DNA of 64,000 bases, from assembly GCF_004153445.1 (NCBI RefSeq), contig NZ_SDQC01000005.1, positions 1 through 64,000 of the forward strand, given 5' to 3'. Shown piece by piece: positions 46,651 to 55,538 of this stretch. A program made the position numbers and the translations under genes. Source of the DNA: Allopusillimonas soli (GTDB lineage Bacteria; Pseudomonadota; Gammaproteobacteria; Burkholderiales; Burkholderiaceae_B). Under the pieces are notes generated by a model that was given only the letters and a program-made list of their open reading frames with translations, was not told where the DNA came from and searched no databases. The first letter of the stretch is position 1; each line of letters starts with the position of its first letter.

Positions 46651-47688
46651 TTAGCACTCTGCCGCGCCAGAGGCTGGCCCAAAATCCACCAGGATGCGCC
46701 CCCCTGGCCCTTCTCCTCTTAAGCGGTGTGTTACATGATCAAGCAGGTGTTCCAGGTCGACCATGTGCACATGTGGCGCCAATGCTGCCATATCGGGACG
46801 CCATTGATGGGATAGCCTGGACCAGATATCATGCCGAACCGGCCAATCAGCGTCGGCAACAATGCCAAACATGTGTATACGGCGCATAATAAAAGGCAGA
46901 ACACTGCCAGCAAATGCATTGTTGCTGGCATTCCCTACCGAAGCCAGCATTCCATCCTTGCGTAGCGAGCGCAGTAGCCAGGCAAGCAGGTCCCCTCCTG
47001 TGTTGTCGATAGCTGCAGCGAATCGCGCACTCTCCAGAGGCCGTTTCGATGCGACGGCGGCGGCCGCATCCACGATGTCAGTGGCGCCAAGCTGCCTGAG
47101 CGCACTTCCATGATCGGCACGGCGCGTGATCGCAGCCACCTGATAACCCGCTCGAGACAGAATGGCTATCGCCATAATGCCCACGGCACCTGCTGCACCA
47201 CTGACGGCAATCTCACCTAAGCCCGGGCGAAGGCCGAGAGACTCAAACTTCTGCAACGCCAAGCCAACCGTGAATCCCGGCACGCCCAGGACGGCAGCGT
47301 CGTGCATGCTCAATCCATCTGGCACATGCATGACGTGTTCGCCGGGCGCCCTCAAAAACTGCGCAAATCCTCCGTCAAATGCAATGCCGGTTTTAAATCC
47401 GTGCACAATCACCGCATCACCAGGCTTGAATTTCGCATCAGCACTGCTGACTACCGAGCCAACGCATTCAATACCCGCAATGCGTGGGAATTCGCCGATG
47501 ATTTTAGCTGCACCCAGAACAGCCAGGCAGTCTTTGTAGTTAACACCCGCGTACCGTACGCGAATCACCACCTCACCTTGACTTAACTCAGCGACACTAA
47601 TGCGTTCAAGCCGGCTTTCAATACGCTCGCCATGACGATGCGTGCGTAAGGCCAGAAAGTGTTCGGTTGTTTGAGGTGCTGATGACAT
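46651..47688 (-). CDS. AcuI/YhdH-type NAD(P)H-dependent (acrylyl-CoA) reductase
   Basis: A 345-residue zinc-free medium-chain reductase resembling YhdH/AcuI, which reduce acrylyl-CoA to propionyl-CoA. GVNYKDCLAVLGAAKIIGEFP matches the YKDALA...K region of the family, and GEIAVSGAAGAVGIMAIAIL is the NAD(P)-binding loop. Zinc ligands are absent. ATG 47688 has AGGAAT ahead; the longer open frame runs into the intergenic region. It is divergent from the first acyl-CoA dehydrogenase and lies at one end of the catabolic cluster. Other enoyl reductases or quinone reductases look similar, so the substrate is open. Confidence 0.8.
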   Translation of the reverse strand: MSSAPQTTEHFLALRTHRHGERIESRLERISVAELSQGEVVIRVRYAGVNYKDCLAVLGAAKIIGEFPRIAGIECVGSVVSSADAKFKPGDAVIVHGFKTGIAFDGGFAQFLRAPGEHVMHVPDGLSMHDAAVLGVPGFTVGLALQKFESLGLRPGLGEIAVSGAAGAVGIMAIAILSRAGYQVAAITRRADHGSALRQLGATDIVDAAAAVASKRPLESARFAAAIDNTGGDLLAWLLRSLRKDGMLASVGNASNNAFAGSVLPFIMRRIHMFGIVADADWPVRHDIWSRLSHQWRPDMAALAPHVHMVDLEHLLDHVTHRLRGEGPGGRILVDFGPASGAAEC

Positions 47689-47759
47689 GATATTCCTGGA
47701 AAGCCTGAGAAATAAAGCCATCTCACCATGGGCTAATAAAACATGCAATATGGCATTTT

Positions 47760-47775
47760 GACTGTCGAAACAGTC
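47760..47775. promoter_or_regulatory. inverted repeat in the divergent AcuI / acyl-CoA dehydrogenase region
   Basis: GACTGT-CGAA-ACAGTC, perfect 6-base arms with a 4-base centre, 72 bases before one start and 70 before the other in a 157-base divergent gap. A candidate operator; no known consensus matched. Confidence 0.4.
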
Positions 47776-47845
47776 TCTCGACTTCATGTGAATTTGCATC
47801 GAATATATCCGCTAATCCAAATCCATCGAGCAGGAGTCACACCGC

Positions 47846-49075
47846 ATGAATAAGTCCAAGAAGGAGCGTCTGTTTGGAGATCACTTCCGACAAGGATTGA
47901 CCGAGGCAGAACAGGCGCTTATCGAGCAGGTACGAGAACTGTGCCGCGAGCATATAGGGCCAAATGCGGCTGCCGTGGCACAGGAAGATCGCTTCTCCTG
48001 GGATACATTCCATTTGCTTGCCCGTTCAGGCGTCCTCGCCACCGCATTTCCAAAAAAATATGGTGGAAGCGAAGCGCGCCAAGTTGTACGCATTCGCATT
48101 CTGGAAGAGTTGGGTCGCACATGCAGTACTGCGGCCTCCATGGTTACAGGCGCAGACCTCTCCACGCGCGCGATTGTGGCAGGAGCATCAGAGAGGTTGA
48201 AGGAACAGCTCCTGCCGCAGCTCTGTACGGGAAAAACACAATGCGCTTTTGCACTAACCGAGCCGGGCGCCGGCTCGGACGTTCGGGGCATACAGACCAA
48301 AGTGCACAAGGAAGGATCCCGATATGTGATCAGTGGCAGCAAAAAATTCATTACCCGCGCCTCAACAGCGGACTGGTTCGTGGTGATAGGCCGCCTCACC
48401 GAATCGGACGCAAAATTCGTGGCATTGATAGTGCCCCGAGACGCGCCTGGCTTGACCATTAGCGAGGACGAGCCGAAGCTGGGCTGGTATGGCGTACCGA
48501 TCGCTTCGCTGGAACTGCGCGACGTAGCCATTGCAAACACCCACCGTCTCGGCGAAGAAGGTGATGGCTTCAATCTGGCGCAGGATGCGCTGTTGCGCGC
48601 CCGCATCGGCCACGCAGGCATGGCCCTGGGCCGCGCCATGGGTGCGCTGGAAATAGCGTCCAGTTATGTGGTTGAGCGCCAAGTGTCTGGCAAGCGCTTG
48701 AGCGAACACCAGGGAGTGCAGTGGATGCTGGCGGAAATGGTGGTTCAGGTTGAAGCGACACGCGCTTTATTGACACTCACAGCGGAAAAATATGACAGGG
48801 AAGCGCCTGATGTAGCCCTGTTCGCATCCATGGTCAAATTGCAGGCCACCGACCTGTGCATGAAAGTTGTCACGGACGCTTTGCAGCTTACGGGAGGACG
48901 AGGCTTCTTGAAAGCGTTTCCCCTGGAGCGTTTCTTCCGCGACGCAAAACTAAACCAAATTGGGGAGGGGTCCAGCGAAGTACACAAAACCATCATTGGG
49001 CGGGACATCGTGCGCCGTGCTGTTGCCGCAGAACGCCACCCGTGCCTAAAGCCCGGTCCTCTTGTCGATTATTGA
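47846..49075 (+). CDS. acyl-CoA dehydrogenase
   Basis: A 409-residue FAD enzyme introducing a 2,3-double bond into an acyl-CoA. The three-part fold is visible: helical N-terminus (about 15-125), middle beta-domain with FALTEPGAGSD (about 138) and GSKKFITRAS, and helical C-terminus. The catalytic base is probably E374 in IGEGSSEVHKTI, at the position of the MCAD E376. ATG 47846 has AGGAG 9 bases ahead. Substrate unknown; short- or branched-chain and dicarboxylic acyl-CoAs are all possible. Opposite in direction to the following CoA-transferase. Confidence 0.92.
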   Translation: MNKSKKERLFGDHFRQGLTEAEQALIEQVRELCREHIGPNAAAVAQEDRFSWDTFHLLARSGVLATAFPKKYGGSEARQVVRIRILEELGRTCSTAASMVTGADLSTRAIVAGASERLKEQLLPQLCTGKTQCAFALTEPGAGSDVRGIQTKVHKEGSRYVISGSKKFITRASTADWFVVIGRLTESDAKFVALIVPRDAPGLTISEDEPKLGWYGVPIASLELRDVAIANTHRLGEEGDGFNLAQDALLRARIGHAGMALGRAMGALEIASSYVVERQVSGKRLSEHQGVQWMLAEMVVQVEATRALLTLTAEKYDREAPDVALFASMVKLQATDLCMKVVTDALQLTGGRGFLKAFPLERFFRDAKLNQIGEGSSEVHKTIIGRDIVRRAVAAERHPCLKPGPLVDY

Positions 49076-49085
49076 GCAAGTACTC

Positions 49086-50318
49086 TCAGATTACGCCCTT
49101 GCTGCGCAACTCTTCCAGCAGGTCCTCCGACAGGCCGAGGCTGCCATACACCATGTCATTATGTTCGCCGACATCAGGCCCTGTTCTAGGAATGGGTAGC
49201 TCCCGACCGGCCACACGAGGGACAATGCAAGGCGCTGGCAGGCTGCCATAGTCGTGATCAGGTAGCCGCACAATGGTGTGGCGCGCCTGAAAGTGTGGAT
49301 CGGACTCGATATCCGCTATGTTATATACCTTACTAAAGGGAATGCTGTGAGCGTCAAGCGCTTTCGCGATTGCATCATATGAACGCTCCTGAAACCATGG
49401 AGACAGGCGCGCCTCAAGCTCATTCACATGGCGCACGCGATCCGGGTTCGTTCGAAAACGCACATCCTCCGACCACTCCGGGTGCCCAAGCGCAATACAG
49501 AGCCGACGAAAAACGGGATTGGACGAGGCCACGAGAGAAAAATACACGCCATCCTCACTGCGATACATATTGGACGGCGCAGTATAGGATGCACAATTGC
49601 CTACCGGCTCCCGCACAAAACCCAGCTGCTCATGCTCGACGGGTAATGGGTCTAGTAGCCGAAACAGCGCTTCTGTAGCGGACAAATCAATCTCCACACC
49701 GCCTGCCTGTGGGTCGTCACGCAAGCGCACCATCTCGGCTGCGATCGAAAATGCGGCGAACAATCCCGCAACGGCATCACCGACCGGAAAGTTGCAATGC
49801 AGCGGTGGCCCGCCCGCAAAACCATTGAGATTGGTAAATCCGCTCATGGCTTCAAAAATTCGTGCAAAACCGGCTCGCGAACTATACGGGCCATTCTGCC
49901 CAAAACCGGTCAACCGCAGAATAACAAGGCGCGGGTTGTGCCGGAATAGTGTATCGGCATCCAGGCCCCAGCGAGCCATCGTCCCCGTCCTAAAGTTCTC
50001 CACCAGTACGTCGAATGACGGCAGCATCTTCAAGAACACATCCCGCCCAGCGGGCGTCCGCACATCCAGCGTGATACCGAGTTTGCCGCGATTTGCCACC
50101 TTCCACCACAAGGCCCGCCCATCCTTGATCGGCTGAAGCCCCCGTAAGGCGTCGCTACCGTCGGGCAACTCCAACTTAACGACCTCCGCGCCTAAGTCGC
50201 CGCATAACGTGGCGCCAAAAGGCGCTGCCAAGACTGTGGCCATGTCAAGAATGCGCACACCCGAAAGCGGGCCGGACTGTTCAGTTGCATGTGAAGAGGT
50301 AGTCAATGGCAGCTCCAT
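49086..50318 (-). CDS. class III (CaiB/BaiF) CoA-transferase
   Basis: A 410-residue formyl-CoA transferase-like enzyme that would move CoA between acids. GVRILDMATVLAAPFGATLCGDLGAEVVKLE is the usual start (parts: ILDMATVLAAPF, LGAEVVKLE). The catalytic Asp fits D181 in NFPVGDAVAGLFAAF. It probably activates the acid that the neighbouring dehydrogenases oxidise. Starts divergently from iclR with a perfect palindrome between. Its end lies 10 bases from that of the first dehydrogenase, so the two are convergent. Confidence 0.9.
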   Translation of the reverse strand: MELPLTTSSHATEQSGPLSGVRILDMATVLAAPFGATLCGDLGAEVVKLELPDGSDALRGLQPIKDGRALWWKVANRGKLGITLDVRTPAGRDVFLKMLPSFDVLVENFRTGTMARWGLDADTLFRHNPRLVILRLTGFGQNGPYSSRAGFARIFEAMSGFTNLNGFAGGPPLHCNFPVGDAVAGLFAAFSIAAEMVRLRDDPQAGGVEIDLSATEALFRLLDPLPVEHEQLGFVREPVGNCASYTAPSNMYRSEDGVYFSLVASSNPVFRRLCIALGHPEWSEDVRFRTNPDRVRHVNELEARLSPWFQERSYDAIAKALDAHSIPFSKVYNIADIESDPHFQARHTIVRLPDHDYGSLPAPCIVPRVAGRELPIPRTGPDVGEHNDMVYGSLGLSEDLLEELRSKGVI

Positions 50319-50376
50319 TATCGTCGCGTATTGAAAGTCTTGTTTTTGCCTGATCTATGATAGAACTGCAATCTAA

Positions 50377-50393
50377 ATTTCGCTAAGCGAAAT
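50377..50393. promoter_or_regulatory. candidate IclR-family operator
   Basis: ATTTCGCTAAGCGAAAT is a perfect palindrome (8-base arms, 1-base centre) in the 117-base gap between the divergent CoA-transferase and the iclR start. Size and TTCGC...GCGAA core suit IclR-type operators. It could control both genes. Confidence 0.6.
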
Positions 50394-50435
50394 GCTATTT
50401 CTAAATTATTGACCTACGTTTCACTCGAGGAGATG

Positions 50436-51275
50436 ATGAAAACCGTGCAAGACAAGAACTCTATTGCGTCCATGATTCATTTGCCAGGCCTCGTGAGTCC
50501 GCATGACCTTTCCACTGATCGTCAGTTCTCTATGAACCTCGCTCGTGGTCTCGAAGTGCTGCGCGCATTTACACCATTGGACGCCGTATTGGGCAACCGG
50601 GATATATCCGACCGAACAGGCCTGCCAAGACCCACCATATCGCGTCTGACCTACACCCTGACGCTGCTCGGATACCTGAGCTACGACGAGCGGCTGCAGA
50701 AATATCGCTTGGGATCGGGGGTGCTATCCCTGGGCTATCCGTTACTGGCCAGCATGCGCATTCGGCAGATTGCGCGGCCCTTCATGGAACATTTGTCCAA
50801 GGACACGGGCTGCACGGTGAACCTGGGGATGCGGGACAGAAGCAACATCGTCTATGTGGAAACTTGTCGCCTGGACGCGGGAAACGCATATCAGCCAGAC
50901 ATCGGCAGCACGCGGCCGCTGCTCTCCACCGCGATGGGGCGGGCGTTGCTGATGGCGTGCTCGACGACTGATTGCAATGCCATATTGAACCGTCTGCAAG
51001 TCATGGACCCAGGAAGTTTTGCAAAGGACAAACCCAGTTGGGACCGGGATAAAAAGGCCTTTTCACGTCGCCATTTCTGCCATTCCCAGGGAGACTGGCG
51101 CGAAGAAATACACGCTATCGCTGCACCAATCCGGCAGCCTCACAACGAACCGCAAGTTGCCCTGAACTGCACAATGTCCGCGATCCGGCTTAGCAAAAAT
51201 TCGCTGGAAGAGGAAGCCGCTCCTCGAATGCTGGAAGCAATACGGCAGATTGAAGGCGCATGTGGAATTCACTGA
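50436..51275 (+). CDS. IclR family transcriptional regulator
   Basis: A 279-residue regulator with an N-terminal winged helix-turn-helix (FSMNLARGLEVLRAFTPLDAV, then ISDRTGLPRPTISRLTYTL as the recognition helix) and a C-terminal effector-binding domain (GCTVNLGMRDRSNIVYVETC; STAMGRALLMA). Such proteins sense small organic acids and control nearby catabolic genes. Start is uncertain: ATG 50436 with GAGG 5 bases upstream is preferred; TTG 50409 and later ATGs are possible. It starts the plus-strand group iclR, acyl-CoA dehydrogenase, solute-binding protein, nitronate monooxygenase. Confidence 0.88.
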   Translation: MKTVQDKNSIASMIHLPGLVSPHDLSTDRQFSMNLARGLEVLRAFTPLDAVLGNRDISDRTGLPRPTISRLTYTLTLLGYLSYDERLQKYRLGSGVLSLGYPLLASMRIRQIARPFMEHLSKDTGCTVNLGMRDRSNIVYVETCRLDAGNAYQPDIGSTRPLLSTAMGRALLMACSTTDCNAILNRLQVMDPGSFAKDKPSWDRDKKAFSRRHFCHSQGDWREEIHAIAAPIRQPHNEPQVALNCTMSAIRLSKNSLEEEAAPRMLEAIRQIEGACGIH

Positions 51276-51300
51276 CAATCAACCATAGGACAGCCGTTTC

Positions 51301-52467
51301 ATGATCCGCGATCCGTATAAGCTGGAGCAACTGCTCGCTGAAGTCAGGCAGTTTATTAAAGAGGAGTGCATACCGTGTGAGCGCGAGGTGGATCAAGCCG
51401 ACGAGATCCCTTCACATATTGTCGCCCGCATGCGGTCTCTAGGACTGTTTGGCCACAGTATTCCTGAAGCATATGGCGGTGGAGGATTGACAAGCGAAGA
51501 ACTGTGTCTTGTGAATATGGAGGTTTCACAAGCAGCCACAGCTTTTCGTGCCCGCTTCGGCGGGAATACGGGCATCGCGTCCGAATCGCTAGTCGTTGAT
51601 GGCACGGAAGAACAGAAACAGCACTATCTCCCGCGCCTGGCCTCGGGAGAAATAACGGGATGTTTCGCCCTGACCGAACCCGGGGCGGGCTCGGACGCCA
51701 CCGCTCTGAAGACCACTGCTGTCCGTCGAGGTGGTGACTACGTGCTCAATGGCCTCAAGTGCTACATCACCAACGCGCCTATCGCCGACCTGTTCACCGT
51801 GTTTGCCCGCACAGACCCGGAAAGCCGGGGTGCGCATGGAATAAGCGCTTTCCTCATAGAAAAAGGCACATCAGGTCTGGCGGTGTCATTGCCATATAGA
51901 AAAATGGGCCAGCACGGCTCTCCCGTTGGCGAAGTCATACTGACCGATTGCAGCGTTCCTGCTTCTTCGATTGTGGGGGAAATGGAGAACCAGGGCTTTC
52001 GTACCGCCATGAAAGCACTGAACAAGCAGCGAATCAATCTGGCTGCCCTGTGCATCGGTCCGGCAATACGTCTGCTGGATGAAATGGTTTCCCGGGCAGC
52101 GAGCCGGCAGCAGTTTGGACAAAATATCGCCGAATTTCAAATGATCCAACAGATGATTGCACAGAGCAATATAGAAATTCATGCTGCAAGGGCTCTGCTG
52201 ATGGAAACCGCTCGCAAACGGGATGCAGGCGCGGATGTGACCATGGAAGCGTCCATGTGCAAGTTTTTTGCATCGGAGATGTGTGGCCGCGTCGCAGACC
52301 GCGCTGTGCAGGTTTTTGGTGGAGGGGGCTATATCGCGGATAACGCTGCCGAACTCTTCTATCGGGACGTTCGTCTGTTCCGCCTGTACGAAGGCACTAG
52401 CCAGATCCACCTCATTAATATCGCCAAACGTACCATGGCGACCGCCCATGAGCCATCCGGCTCGTGA
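51301..52467 (+). CDS. acyl-CoA dehydrogenase
   Basis: A 388-residue FAD acyl-CoA dehydrogenase, only distantly like the first one in this cluster. LFGHSIPEAYGGGGL, CFALTEPGAGSDATALKTTA and RLYEGTSQIHLINIAK are typical, with E364 as the likely catalytic base in YEGT. SRQQFGQNIAEFQMIQQMIA is also usual. It begins 25 bases after iclR and is followed by the solute-binding protein. Chain specificity unknown. Confidence 0.93.
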   Translation: MIRDPYKLEQLLAEVRQFIKEECIPCEREVDQADEIPSHIVARMRSLGLFGHSIPEAYGGGGLTSEELCLVNMEVSQAATAFRARFGGNTGIASESLVVDGTEEQKQHYLPRLASGEITGCFALTEPGAGSDATALKTTAVRRGGDYVLNGLKCYITNAPIADLFTVFARTDPESRGAHGISAFLIEKGTSGLAVSLPYRKMGQHGSPVGEVILTDCSVPASSIVGEMENQGFRTAMKALNKQRINLAALCIGPAIRLLDEMVSRAASRQQFGQNIAEFQMIQQMIAQSNIEIHAARALLMETARKRDAGADVTMEASMCKFFASEMCGRVADRAVQVFGGGGYIADNAAELFYRDVRLFRLYEGTSQIHLINIAKRTMATAHEPSGS

Positions 52468-52512
52468 ACCACGCTTGAAGAAGCAAATCATAAATAGAAC
52501 TGGAGACAATTC

Positions 52513-53496
52513 ATGAAAAACCGCAAACCACAACTTGCCGCATTTCTTGCGCTAGCGCTGCCAGCCATCTTCATGAGCGCGCCTTCGCAGGCAGCCAGTT
52601 ATCCCGAGAAGCCAGTCACCATCATCGTGCCCTTTAGTCCTGGTGGCGTGGTGGACACAATCACACGCATAATTGGAGATAAGCTTTCCGCACGATACGG
52701 CCAGCCCGTCGTCGTTGAAAACAAAGCGGGAGCAGGAGGCACCATCGGCACCGGATATGTGGCACATGCGCCGGCCGATGGCTACACTTTGTTGAGTGTC
52801 AGCCCAGGCCATGCAGTGGCTCCCAGTCTTTATAAGAACCTTGGATGGAATCCAATTCGAGATTTTAGGGCGGTTGAAGGATTCGGCATTGTTCCTAATG
52901 TATTCGTCGTGCCCCCCAGTGTGCCTGCCAAGAATATGGCGGAACTCATCGAAATGGCGAGAAAAAGTGATACGCCACTGACCTATGCCACGGCGGGCAT
53001 TGGAACCTCAAACCACCTGTCAGGCGCACTCCTTTCAGAAATGGCTCACATCAAGCTGGAGCAGGTGCCATACCGAGGTCAGCCCTTGGCCCTCAACGAC
53101 CTGCTCGCCGACCGAGTAACGATGATGCCACTTACCATCGCGCTGGCAAAACCCCGTATTGAATCAGGCAAACTGCGTCCGCTTGCAGTTACTACAGCTC
53201 AAAGAGCCACCGCGTTACCTGATATCCCCACCGTGGCGGAAGCCGCAAACCTGCCGGACTATGCAGTAGGTACGTGGTTCGGTTTTGTAGCGCGCAAACA
53301 AGTTCCAGATGACATTATCGATAAACTGTCCAAGGACATCGCGGAAACCCTTGCCATGCCAGAGGTCAAGGAAAAGTTGACCGGCATCGGCCTGCAAATT
53401 CAACCACAAAACCCGCAAGAATTTGACGCCTATATTGACGCCGAATATAAGAAATGGTCGCGCGTTCTTAAACAGGCAGGAATCAAACCACAATGA
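52513..53496 (+). CDS. tripartite tricarboxylate transporter substrate-binding protein (Bug family)
   Basis: A 327-residue periplasmic binding protein with a Sec signal peptide (FLALALPAIFMSAPSQA, cleavage about residue 27). YPEKPVTIIVPFSPGGVVDTITRIIG is the Bug signature; VVVENKAGAGGTIG is also classic. These bind small carboxylates and normally work with TctA/TctB membrane proteins, which are absent here; many betaproteobacteria have numerous such orphan Bug genes. Its stop overlaps the nitronate monooxygenase ATG as ATGA, suggesting a related role in taking up or sensing the cluster's substrate. Confidence 0.92.
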   Translation: MKNRKPQLAAFLALALPAIFMSAPSQAASYPEKPVTIIVPFSPGGVVDTITRIIGDKLSARYGQPVVVENKAGAGGTIGTGYVAHAPADGYTLLSVSPGHAVAPSLYKNLGWNPIRDFRAVEGFGIVPNVFVVPPSVPAKNMAELIEMARKSDTPLTYATAGIGTSNHLSGALLSEMAHIKLEQVPYRGQPLALNDLLADRVTMMPLTIALAKPRIESGKLRPLAVTTAQRATALPDIPTVAEAANLPDYAVGTWFGFVARKQVPDDIIDKLSKDIAETLAMPEVKEKLTGIGLQIQPQNPQEFDAYIDAEYKKWSRVLKQAGIKPQ

Positions 53497-54614
53497 ACGC
53501 CGCTATCGAAACCGCCTTCACGACGCCGCTATGTCGCAGGCTGAGAGTGCGCTTTCCTATATTCGGATTCTCGCACTCCGTCGATGTGTGCGTTGCCATT
53601 GCCCGAGCAGGCGGCTTTCCCGTTGTTGGGCTGGCTCGGGAAATGCCTGAAGAGATACCGGATATCATCAAGAGCCTGGAACGTAAGATGCAAGGCATGC
53701 CTTATGGCATAGACCTGATGCTTCCTGGCGGTGTCCCCGAACATGGCAACCATGCGTCACTCCAGGAAGCACTTCCGATTGAACAACGCAATTTCGTTTC
53801 CGCGCTGCGCCAACGCTTCGAGATCAAGCCTCCAAGTCAGCCAAGCTTTTTCACTACGCAGGTGCGCACGCAGGCATTGTTCGACCAGCAGATCGAGCAA
53901 GTGCTCGCATCGAACGCAACCGCTATCGCTACTGCGATCGGGCTGCGTGCGGACTTGATCGTGCGCGCCAAAGCGGCAGGGAAAATGACTTTTTCCTTGA
54001 TCGGCTCGCCGCGACACGCTGCAAAGGCACTGGACATGGGCGTGGATGTGCTCGTGGCCCAGGGATACGATGCGGGAGGCCATACGGGTCCCATCGGTAC
54101 TATGTCGTTAATTCCACAAATCGTCGAGCTTGCGGGCGACACACCCGTACTCGCTGCCGGAGGCATTGCCACTGGCGGCCAGATACTTGGCTCTATGGCC
54201 ATGGGGGCCCAAGGGGCGTGGCTGGGAACGCTGTGGATGGCGGCAAAGGAAAACCACACGCCCTCCGCCCTACTCGAACGCCTGGTAAACGCCGCCAGTG
54301 ACGATACCGTAGTAACGCGCGCCCATAGCGGCAAACCTTGCAGAGTCGTGCGGAGTGCCTGGATCGACGCTTGGGAGCAAACAGATGCTCCCGCCCCCTT
54401 GCCGATGCCCTTTCAGCAAGTGCTAACGGGCGATGTGTTCACATCCATCCATGAAACCAACGACAATCGGCTTATCTACGAGGCGGCCGGGCAGAGCCTG
54501 TTCGCAATACGCGGCCAAACCACCATAGCGGCTCAATTTGAGCAGTTGGTCTCCGAAATGCGCGAAGCGTGGCTGTCTTTGCAACCATGGGCAGGTGGAG
54601 AAACCTCGGCCTAG
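53493..54614 (+). CDS. nitronate monooxygenase-like FMN enzyme
   Basis: A 373-residue TIM-barrel flavoprotein of the NMO/2-nitropropane dioxygenase family. [22 protein letters not shown] begins the barrel; [22 protein letters not shown] holds the catalytic-type His (H197) and a D193 where class I enzymes usually have Glu; [15 protein letters not shown] binds phosphate. NMO, a related enoyl reductase or another FMN enzyme are all possible. Coupled to the upstream Bug gene. Its TAG stop and the folE2 TAG stop share the palindrome CTAG (54611-54614). Confidence 0.8.
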   Translation: MNAAIETAFTTPLCRRLRVRFPIFGFSHSVDVCVAIARAGGFPVVGLAREMPEEIPDIIKSLERKMQGMPYGIDLMLPGGVPEHGNHASLQEALPIEQRNFVSALRQRFEIKPPSQPSFFTTQVRTQALFDQQIEQVLASNATAIATAIGLRADLIVRAKAAGKMTFSLIGSPRHAAKALDMGVDVLVAQGYDAGGHTGPIGTMSLIPQIVELAGDTPVLAAGGIATGGQILGSMAMGAQGAWLGTLWMAAKENHTPSALLERLVNAASDDTVVTRAHSGKPCRVVRSAWIDAWEQTDAPAPLPMPFQQVLTGDVFTSIHETNDNRLIYEAAGQSLFAIRGQTTIAAQFEQLVSEMREAWLSLQPWAGGETSA

Positions 54615-55432
54615 ACCTCCACCACGGCATACGCCGAGTGGTTGTGGATGGATTCGAAGTTTTCCGCCACGACGCGCAAGTGGCTGATGCCGGGCGTACC
54701 CCGAAGGTGTGCAGCCACGTCGCGTACGAGATCCTCGACAAACTTCGGGTTCTCGTAGGCGCGCTCGGTGACGAATTTTTCATCGACGCGCTTGAGCAGT
54801 CCCCACAGTTCGCAGGAAGCCTGCTGCTCTACGCCGCGGATGAGCGTGTCGACCTGTACGTTTTCAGGATGGTCGAATACGACCGTGACCGACACATGCG
54901 AGCGCTGATTGTGGGCGCCGTAGTCGGAAATGGCCTTGGAGCAGGGGCACAAGCTGGTGACGGGCACCGTGACGTGGAGTTCGAATTCGGTGGCGGCAGG
55001 CATGCCGTCCCGCCCTTTGCGCGCTCTTGCCGTCCAGGCGATCTCGTAGTCCATGAGGCTGGGGACGCCGGACATGGGTGCGATCTTCGTCAGGAAATAG
55101 GGAAAAGTAACGGAAATATCGCCTTTGTCGGCATTGAGCAGAGGGAGCATGGCCTGTGCCATTTCGCAAAAACGCTGTGGTGTCATGGCCGTCTGGCGAT
55201 ATTCCTCAAGCAGGGCAACGAAACGCGACATATGCGTGCCCTTCTCGGTCGCCGGCAGTGCCACGGTAAGCTCCCATGTACCCACCGTGGGCTGCGCCTG
55301 CCCATCTGAATTCTGCACCAGCATGGGATGGCGGACTCCCCTGACCCCCACGCGCTGGATAGCGATATGGCGTGTATCAACGCTGCTCTGCACGTCCGGC
55401 ATGGCGACAGCGGAGTCAAGTGGAATATTCAT
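54611..55432 (-). CDS. folE2: GTP cyclohydrolase FolE2 (type IB)
   Basis: First step of folate (and queuosine) precursor synthesis: GTP to 7,8-dihydroneopterin triphosphate. The 273-residue type IB enzyme has the hallmark [21 protein letters not shown], with C162 and C164 near the metal site. Unlike FolE it does not need zinc specifically. A perfect FNR-like site lies 40 bases ahead of its start. It stands between the catabolic cluster and dxs. Confidence 0.95.
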   Translation of the reverse strand: MNIPLDSAVAMPDVQSSVDTRHIAIQRVGVRGVRHPMLVQNSDGQAQPTVGTWELTVALPATEKGTHMSRFVALLEEYRQTAMTPQRFCEMAQAMLPLLNADKGDISVTFPYFLTKIAPMSGVPSLMDYEIAWTARARKGRDGMPAATEFELHVTVPVTSLCPCSKAISDYGAHNQRSHVSVTVVFDHPENVQVDTLIRGVEQQASCELWGLLKRVDEKFVTERAYENPKFVEDLVRDVAAHLRGTPGISHLRVVAENFESIHNHSAYAVVEV

Positions 55433-55471
55433 TGTTCAAACCTGTATGCGAGGCGGAAATTGCCCGTGATA

Positions 55472-55485
55472 TTGATCTATATCAA
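55472..55485. promoter_or_regulatory. FNR/ANR-type site upstream of folE2
   Basis: TTGAT-CTAT-ATCAA, an exact match to the FNR/ANR/Crp-Fnr consensus TTGAT-N4-ATCAA. It is 40 bases before the folE2 ATG and overlaps a -10-like TATAGA on the minus strand with a TTGCGG -35 at 17 bases, so repression is the simpler reading. Confidence 0.6.
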
Positions 55486-55538
55486 GTATGCGGCACCGCC
55501 GCAATGCATGACTTTATAACCACAATGGTAACAGGCTC

